A stretch of 23,832 nucleotides of DNA, taken from Chara braunii. Taxonomy: Eukaryota; Streptophyta; Charophyceae; Charales; Characeae. The notes beneath the pieces were generated by a model. It was not told where the DNA came from. It saw only the letters and a program-made list of their open reading frames with translations, and did not search any database. The position numbers and the translations under genes were made by a program. Positions within the stretch are counted from its first letter, which is position 1. Each line of letters starts with the position of its first letter. The DNA is taken from assembly GCA_003427395.1 (NCBI GenBank), contig BFEA01000197.1:2312977-2336808 (forward strand). The letters run 5' to 3'. Positions 18,577 through 23,832 of this stretch are shown piece by piece.

Positions 18577-18775
18577 ATGCCACATCAGCAGACGAGACAG
18601 GTGGCATATGCCACATCATCAATGAAGACCAAGAACAACGCCACGTATACAGGAGCAGCGCCACATCATCATACCACGTAGACCATGGGCAGCGCCACAT
18701 ATACCAGAGGCAGCGCCACATCAGCATGCCATGTAGACCATAGGCAGCGCCACATCAGCATGTCTGGCGGACAAT
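18577..18775 (+). repeat. GCCACATCA minisatellite
   Basis: GCCACATCA or a close variant occurs near 18577, 18608, 18638, 18659, 18694, 18714 and 18748, spaced about 20-35 nt. The inner units read GGCAGCGCCACATCAGCATGCC with ATGTAGACCATA following. Its coding frames are compositional. Confidence 0.75.
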
Positions 18776-19275
18776 GTCAGTGTCGCCTCTCCCTCGTGTC
18801 GACGTCCGCAGCTCTGATGCACAACCAGCGTCCAGCCAGCATCGCGCTAGCATAATGCCAGCGTCAAGTCAAAGTCAAGCCAGCGTTGGATCAGCATAGC
18901 AAGATTGAATGTTGACCACCTCGAGGCCAAACTTTAAGTAGTGTTTGACGAGGCGCTCTGGCCTCGGGTCTCCTCCCCTCAGTCGTCCAGATTGAGTCAG
19001 AGCCGAAGACCTGGATTGTACAGTTGCAGCATTCCCCCTTGGACTTGATGTTGTCTGGGTACCTGTATACAAACAAGTGTGTGTGCTTGACCGGCGGCCT
19101 GGACTGGGTACCTTTGGACTTTGACTGTTGGGTTCGCGACAGTTGGCAGAAGTCAACTGTGGCACGTTCAGGCCCTGAATCCCTGTGTGGGGTCCCTTAC
19201 CTCGTTTTTGGCCTGGCTGATGGCGGGCAGGTTGGCCCTCAGATTTCCACGAGACATATGGCATGGGTTATTGCA
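18776..19275. other. Possible 3' LTR region of the gypsy element, unconfirmed
   Basis: No coding support. The 129-codon minus frame here (18875-19264) has no domain. On the minus strand this is what would follow the polypurine-like tract at 19276-19288, so it may be LTR sequence. I could not find a matching copy on the gag side to prove it. Confidence 0.25.
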
Positions 19276-19288
19276 TTCCCGCCGTCCC
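19276..19288 (-). promoter_or_regulatory. Candidate polypurine tract
   Basis: On the minus strand GGGACGGCGGGAA is followed directly by TG, about 40 nt after the pol stop. This matches the arrangement of a gypsy polypurine tract and 3' LTR start, but the tract is short and contains two C. Confidence 0.25.
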
Positions 19289-19326
19289 AGTTTTCGAGTT
19301 CCATCGCAGAAAATACAACAATTTTA

Positions 19327-19770
19327 TCATAACCCACGTTCATATGCAGCAACAATGTCAGGAGCAGTAGGTAGGAGTTCTTTCCGACTAAACCATCTGG
19401 CTTCAGATGGAGGTTGAGACTTGAACTTCACCTTGTACTGGTTCTGCGGTCGTCCTCTGCCACCTGTAGAGAAATAGCCATGCTCCAGTATTTTCTCAAC
19501 TTCATAGCCTCCATTCATAGAAGGTGAGAACATGGAAGACCTATTAGGAAAGTTGTCACTTTCTACATAGGGCACCAGTTTAGACGCGTGAAAGACAGGG
19601 TATGTCCGCAGGTGTGGAGGTATGTCAATACGATAGGACGATTTGTCTGCATCTCCAATCACCTTGAGAACTTCCCAGGGTCCAAAGTAGACAGGTAGCA
19701 GTTTCTAAGATACATTCTCTTCTAAGGAAAACTCTTTAGACTTAACCCAAACAAAATCTTTCTTGAAACC
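19327..19770 (-). pseudogene. Gypsy integrase C-terminal domain and chromodomain
   Basis: The frame runs from about 19770 down to the stop at 19327-19329. It includes FVWVKSKEF, a TAG at 19705-19707, then LLPVYFGPWEVL and PPHLRTYPVFHASKLVPY, the SH3-like GPY/F part of chromovirus integrases. After that, YEVEKILEHGYF...YKVKFKSQPPSEARWFSRKEL is a chromodomain with the expected aromatic residues, which in this family directs insertion to marked chromatin. The chromodomain itself is unbroken. A frameshift near 19770 separates this part from upstream integrase sequence. Confidence 0.8.
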
Positions 19771-20193
19771 GTGAAGGTCGGCGATGTTTATTGGCCTGTT
19801 CAATCATTTGTAGTTGGGTCTTTTAAATGTTTTCCTTTACCTTCTTAATGTCCTCTTCGTATAAAATTGTAAACTCACGTGTACCCGGGGGTAGCCTCTG
19901 AATCTGGTCTCTGGTCAGGGCGTCAATGGGGCGTCGAGGCTTCCAACTCTTATGTAGTGCATTCGGTGTTCTTCATGTAACAGTATGTACGCTGTTGTTA
20001 TAGGCTCTAGCAATTTTGGGTAAGTTCTCATCCCAATCAATCTGATCAGGTCGGATATACATTCGCAAAAGTTGGTTTGACCATTGGTTTCAGGGTGTTT
20101 GCCTGACGACATGGTCAACCTGGTGCCATAGACTTCCATCAACTTCTGCCATTGTAGACTAGTGAACCGAACATCTCTATCAGAGACAATGGT
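19771..20193 (-). pseudogene. Gypsy integrase core, C-terminal half, frameshifted
   Basis: Following a TAA at 20194-20196, the same frame continues with IVSDRDVRF, which carries the second catalytic Asp, and SGKHPETNGQTN. The catalytic Glu expected right after GQT is Asn here. Near 20005-20025 the reading shifts to another frame that contains WKPRRPIDALTRDQIQRL, TGA at 19973-19975 and TAA at 19823-19825, down to about 19770. Integrase from this copy could not be catalytic. Confidence 0.75.
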
Positions 20194-21576
20194 TTAAGGA
20201 AATCCATACTCAGAAACCCATCGCATCTGAAACTTTTGAATCACTAGTTCGGTTTTAGCTTCAGCAGGCAAAGGAATGAACATAGCATACTTAGAGAATC
20301 TATCGACGATGACCATTACTTGACTGTTGCCATTTCGACTCTTAGTGAGGCTCATGAAGTCAATAAAAATAGACTCACCTGGCTCACTTGGAATAGGCAG
20401 TGGTCTCAGTAGACCCATCGGATTCTCATTTGAGGGTTTGTTCCTCTGACAGACAAGACAAGTCCGCACATAGGTTAATACATTTTTCTTCATTCCTTTC
20501 CATTCAAATCTTTCTTGGACATCGGCATACATCTTCTTGAAACCAAAGTGTCCTTCTGCATCATGACATTCCCCAATGATTAAACTTTTAATTGGTTCGT
20601 GGTGAGGAACACACAGACGTTCTTCGGTTTTATCCAGCAAGAAGAGTAAGTCATCAGTCATTCGATATTCAGGAAATAGCTCAGGGTTCTTTCTCAAAAT
20701 CTCAATGATAGAACTCCAGATAGAATCATTTTCATAACCTTTCCTTATTTGTTCCTTCAGTTCATTCCCAATATCGAGATAGGAGACTATTATTCTTAAG
20801 AAGTTTGCACGCCTGGACAAAGCATCCGCAACCACGTTAGACTTTCCTTTGATGGTTTTCACCTCAAAGTCAAACGTATCAAGGAATGTGGACCATCTTA
20901 CCAACTTGTCAGAGAGTTTAGGCTGAGTCTTGATCCACTTCAAAGTAGAGTGATCAGAGTAAACAGTGAAATGTATTCCCAACAAGTAGTGTTTCCAGGT
21001 ATCTAGTGTAGCGACTAAGGCGTACAACTCTCTTTCATATGTGGAGTTAGCGACTTTCTCTGACGGAAGTTTTCTGGACATAAACTCAATAGGTCTATAT
21101 CCCTTACCGTCATCCTGTTGTAGCACAGCGCCAATCTCATACTAACTCGCGTCAATTGTGATGATGAAAGGAAGAGAAGGGTCAAATCTTTTTAAGACAG
21201 GGTAACGAGTCAAAACAGATTTCAATTTTATGAACGATGACTCATAATTTTTGTCTCACAACCAAGGTTTTTTTTTCTTTAGCAGTCTTCTCATAGGAAC
21301 AGCTATCAAGGATAAGTTTCTGACGAACTTCCTGTAATAACTAGCAAGTCCTATGAGAGATCTGAGTTCAGTTATAGTTTTAGGTTGCGGCCAATCTCAG
21401 ATTGTTGTAATCTTATTTTCTTCTGGTCTTAGTCCTTCTTCATTCACTATATGCCCTAAGTTTAGCACTTCAGGCTGAGCAAATTCAGACTTCTTAGGAT
21501 TCAGTTTGAAGTTACCCTCACGTAACTTCTGGAGGATCATTCGCAGATGTTTCTCGTGGTCTTCCGGTGTTTTACT
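20194..21576 (-). pseudogene. Gypsy RT thumb/connection, RNase H and integrase N-terminal half
   Basis: One frame runs from about 21576 to TAA at 20194-20196, broken by TGA (21397-21399), TGA (21256-21258) and TAG (21142-21144). It contains DHEKHLRMILQKL and LGLASYYRKFVRN-like RT thumb/connection sequence. RNase H follows, with TIDAS, YERELYAL, VYSDHSTL and VVADALSRR, so all four acidic residues are present. The integrase zinc domain (H-x4-H in ECHDAEGHFG, CLVC for the two Cys) comes next, then the first catalytic Asp in IFIDFMSL. The unbroken 310-codon stretch (20194-21126) is the best-conserved piece of the element. The order RT-RNase H-integrase defines Ty3/gypsy rather than Ty1/copia. Confidence 0.9.
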
Positions 21577-22393
21577 CTAGGATATCATCAAGATAAATAA
21601 TTACGAATTGATTCAAACATGGATGAAAGAACTCATTCATAGATCTTTGGAAGGTTGCAGGGGCGTTAGTCAGACCAAAAGGCATTGCCACAAACTCGTA
21701 GTGACTATACCTTGTTCGAAACGCCGTTTTATGTTGATCTTCAGGAGTCACCTCAATCTGGTGGTACCTTGACTTGAGATCAATCTTGCTGAAGTACCTG
21801 TATCCCTGTAGTTGATCTAACAGATCGTCAATGCGCGGAAGGGGTTTCACGTTTTTCACAGTGACAGAATTCAGCCCACGATAATCAATACACAAGCGAA
21901 GTTCACCTTCTTTTTTAGGCACAAACAAGACAGGTGCACCATAAGGAGATGAGCTATGGCGAATCCATCCCTTGTCAGTAAGTTCCTGCAACTGTTTCCG
22001 TAATTTCTCAAGTTCCCTGGGAGACATGCGATAAATGGGACCCTTGGGAATTTTGCTTTCGGGAATGATCACGATTGTGTGCTTAATAGCACGCTCAATG
22101 ATTCCCGTCGACTCAGTCTGCAAGTCCTTATACTCGTCAAGAATTTTTTCAATAGAAGGTGGGTAGGATGAAGAACACTCACCTATTTGTTTAACAAGCA
22201 CCATCATCACCTCCTGATCTAACTTCTTCTTAACAACCATTGATAGAAAAGATGGATAACTCGTACAACAGAAAAACAGAGTAGAGTCAGAGTCAGACTT
22301 ATGATACAACTTTATCACGCGCAGTTCAGACTTTTCGTTCTTGAGTTTGACAATCTTATCTTTGAACTTAACTTCTGGGTCGGCTTCCTCATG
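21577..22393 (-). pseudogene. Gypsy reverse transcriptase, fingers and palm
   Basis: The 248-codon frame at 21572-22318 is continuous with sequence upstream to a TAG at 22394-22396. Recognisable parts in order are [59 protein letters not shown] (motif A Asp), [16 protein letters not shown] and IIYLDDIL (catalytic YLDD box), so the active-site residues are intact. A deletion near 21577 right after YLDD shifts the frame into the 20194-21576 segment. Sequence resembles pol proteins I recall from charophyte algae, which is from memory only. Confidence 0.9.
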
Positions 22394-22678
22394 CTAATCC
22401 ATACCAAGAATTAAGTCAAAGGATAAATTATTCTCTATCAGGAAGAATACCTCGTATAAAATCTTTTTACCTTCCTTGGTTCTGAAATAACACTTAACAC
22501 GATCAACGTATTGAGAGACAGTGGTCGTGCTCTTGTCAGCCAGTATAGACGTAATAGGTCTAGGTAAAATTTTTACCTTCATTCTCATATGCAACTTTCG
22601 AATTGCCTTCTCTGAGATATAAGACCACGTCGATCCCGTGTGCACAATCTCAACATCCGCGATCATTAACTCACCCAT
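22394..22678 (-). pseudogene. Gypsy aspartic protease, catalytic Asp lost
   Basis: The 94-codon frame shows the retropepsin fold signature: an active-site loop followed by SYISEKAIRKLHM, and LSFDLILGMD near the end (the ILG-x-D turn). The catalytic triad reads His-Thr-Gly, not Asp-Thr/Ser-Gly: the codon at 22640-22642 (minus strand) is CAC where GAC is expected. A TAG at 22394-22396 follows GMD at the place where a Trp is common, and beyond it the same frame enters RT. Upstream, a TGA lies close to the Met, so the start is not meaningful and a frame change from gag is implied. Confidence 0.8.
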
Positions 22679-23300
22679 AAATTTTGTTTTCTTCGCTCAC
22701 GAACTCCTTAATGCGATTAGTTCATTACCGAGTTCGTCAAGGGAATCGTCCAGTGAGACAGAACAAAAGACTGCGTCAGGGTGGTCTAGACGACGGGCGG
22801 AAGAAGAGTCATCCTCTGCCTTGAGAGTCGAAAGGGTGAAAGGGTTTATAGGCGCCTTACCTTTTTCTTCGTCTATACCCTTCGACTCAATAGGAGCAGA
22901 TGTTACTCTTACTGGCTGCTCGCTTGTGGGTTACGAATAAGCGGGCACCAGGCTATCACGTGCCCCACGGTGCCACACTTGAGGCACTGGCGATTGTCCA
23001 TCTTGGACTACCATTCCTCTCGGGTCATATTCATTTTCTCCCGAGGTCTCCCGAACGCAATGCAGGGATGCTCGGGAAACGAGTGTGGCCTCTTCTTCTT
23101 CTTCCACTGACTTTGGCCTCCCTTGTTGGCCATTACGACAAGGACATCACCCTTCTCAGATTCACTGCCGCCGTTACCTCCTCCTCCCTCAGTTTCACCA
23201 AGAGGTAACTTTTCTACTGTTTCATCGTCAAATAACACAAGCATATGGTCCTGACGCTTTTGCCGCCAGAGGACCCGCTTGCCGTACCCACCAACCGGTT
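22679..23300 (-). pseudogene. Gypsy gag C-terminal part with CCHC zinc knuckle
   Basis: On the minus strand a perfect CCHC knuckle C-x2-C-x4-H-x4-C (CLKCGTVGHVIAWC, 22945-22986) is preceded in frame by a TAG at 23008-23010 and by FGRPREKMNMTREEW, a typical basic linker before the knuckle. Gag-like sequence is traceable to about 23300. Beyond that the frame (to 23586) translates a palindromic repeat, so the N-terminal part of gag is missing. The gag frame ends in two close TAA (22909-22911 and 22903-22905). Knuckles of this type bind packaged RNA in the gag particle. Confidence 0.75.
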
Positions 23301-23378
23301 TCGTCTTGACTACTACAACGTACCAACAGAAAAAATGTGGAAAAAATTCATCAAGTTTCCAACTCGGTGCCCGTGGTG

Positions 23379-23515
23379 GACCAGCGTTGGAACGATGATA
23401 AATGCCTTGCCCAACCGTTGGACCATCACCGTTGTGTGTTTCCAACAGTTTGATCAACACGTGGCCAACGTTGGTCCAACAACTGTTCAACGTTGATCCA
23501 ACATCTTTCCAACAC
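23379..23515. repeat. CCAACGTTGG-type palindromic repeat cluster
   Basis: Palindromic words close to CCAACGTTGG occur at about 23381, 23410, 23468 (GGCCAACGTTGG), 23484 (TTCAACGTTGA) and 23509 (CAACACGTCTGTGTTG), joined by GTCCAAC or TCCAAC spacers. It has replaced the upstream part of gag. The unit is about 20-30 nt but irregular. Confidence 0.6.
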
Positions 23516-23832
23516 GTCTGTGTTGAAATTAAAGTGTTGTCAGGTTGCCATGACACAAGTTGACAACTGCGGGCCAATTTAGGCACAATCGCATTGAATC
23601 CACCTGATTTGGCCCGCGGTAGTCAACTATGAACTTGGACGAGGTGCGCGGGTTGACAATTGCGCACGGAAAGCGAACACATCAAAAAAATGGAGCGCAC
23701 GAAACAGCGTCGCACCCCTGACGAAAGGAAGATGAAGCCGGTCCTGGTTGAAGGACCGCGGAGCTCTCTCTGCGGATGGTTCCGAATCCTGTTGCACGCG
23801 GCGTGATGCGCATCACCGTCGGGTGCGCTCCG
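23516..23832. other. No gene seen; CpG-rich right edge
   Basis: From about 23600 the DNA is GC- and CpG-rich. A 38-codon frame (23690-23806, plus) has no recognisable domain. No 5' LTR, primer-binding site or matching repeat to 18776-19275 was identified. Confidence 0.3.

Noticed and set aside
18875-19264. 129-codon minus-strand frame next to the gypsy element
   Set aside because: No domain is recognisable, and it lies in the region expected to be LTR, after the pol stop and a purine-rich tract.
21242-21244. Additional frameshift in gypsy pol near 21245
   Set aside because: Recounting the A-run at 21268-21276 shows the frame is continuous here, and only a TGA at 21256-21258 interrupts it.

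Overview
The window is eukaryotic nuclear DNA dominated by decayed transposable elements and simple repeats. I see no intact host gene, no rRNA or intact tRNA gene, and no bacterial-style gene organisation. The best-preserved coding sequence is a chromodomain-bearing Ty3/gypsy retrotransposon, whose pol resembles elements I recall from streptophyte (charophyte, Chara-like) algae. Poly(A)-tailed retroposons, a hAT-type DNA element with an 8-bp target duplication and long homopolymer tracts fit a large, repeat-rich algal or plant genome. The organism assignment is inference from memory and of modest confidence. One N at 4560 ends a 23-T run and marks an unresolved base.

Layout. 1-230: edge-truncated remnant of a second gypsy pol. 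240-1800: AT-rich DNA holding an array of about ten short hairpins, each with a conserved 19-nt loop and a variable stem. 2019-2104: perfect 43-bp tandem duplication. 2105-4540: no convincing gene, triplet-rich low complexity. 4656-5185, 10145-11000 and 13605-14744: three copies (-, -, +) of one poly(A)-tailed retroposon family, made of tandem units around CCTGTAACC followed by a folded 3' domain. 5640-7420: GAT-rich degenerate repeats, interrupted by the hAT-like element at 6192-7052. 7695-7808: inverted repeat around long poly(C)/poly(G) tracts. 8680-8822, 9363-9592 and 16919-17218: a second retroposon family with the same folded domain, followed by a hairpin whose stem changes while pairing is kept. 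8823-8965: degenerate tRNA-related SINE-like sequence. 14924-16387: C-terminal end of a LINE ORF2 with a zf-RVT zinc motif and two stops. 17418-18170: large tandem repeats, one copy carrying a 135-bp poly(A) retroposon with an 11-bp target duplication. 18577-18775: minisatellite. 19276-23300: gypsy element on the minus strand in the order gag zinc knuckle, protease, RT, RNase H, integrase, chromodomain, broken by stops and frameshifts. 23379-23515: palindromic CCAACGTTGG-like repeats.

How it fits together. The gypsy element is dead: the protease catalytic Asp is His, the integrase Glu is absent, and there are at least eight in-frame stops and about three internal frameshifts. The LINE remnant and the second retroposon family share a 3' UTR module, so those short copies may be 5'-truncated relatives of that LINE. 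Both retroposon families end in the same two-hairpin domain next to poly(A), which could be an RT recognition structure. The most unusual structural signal is repeated evidence of compensatory stem changes around conserved loops, in the 957-1780 array and in the retroposon tails.
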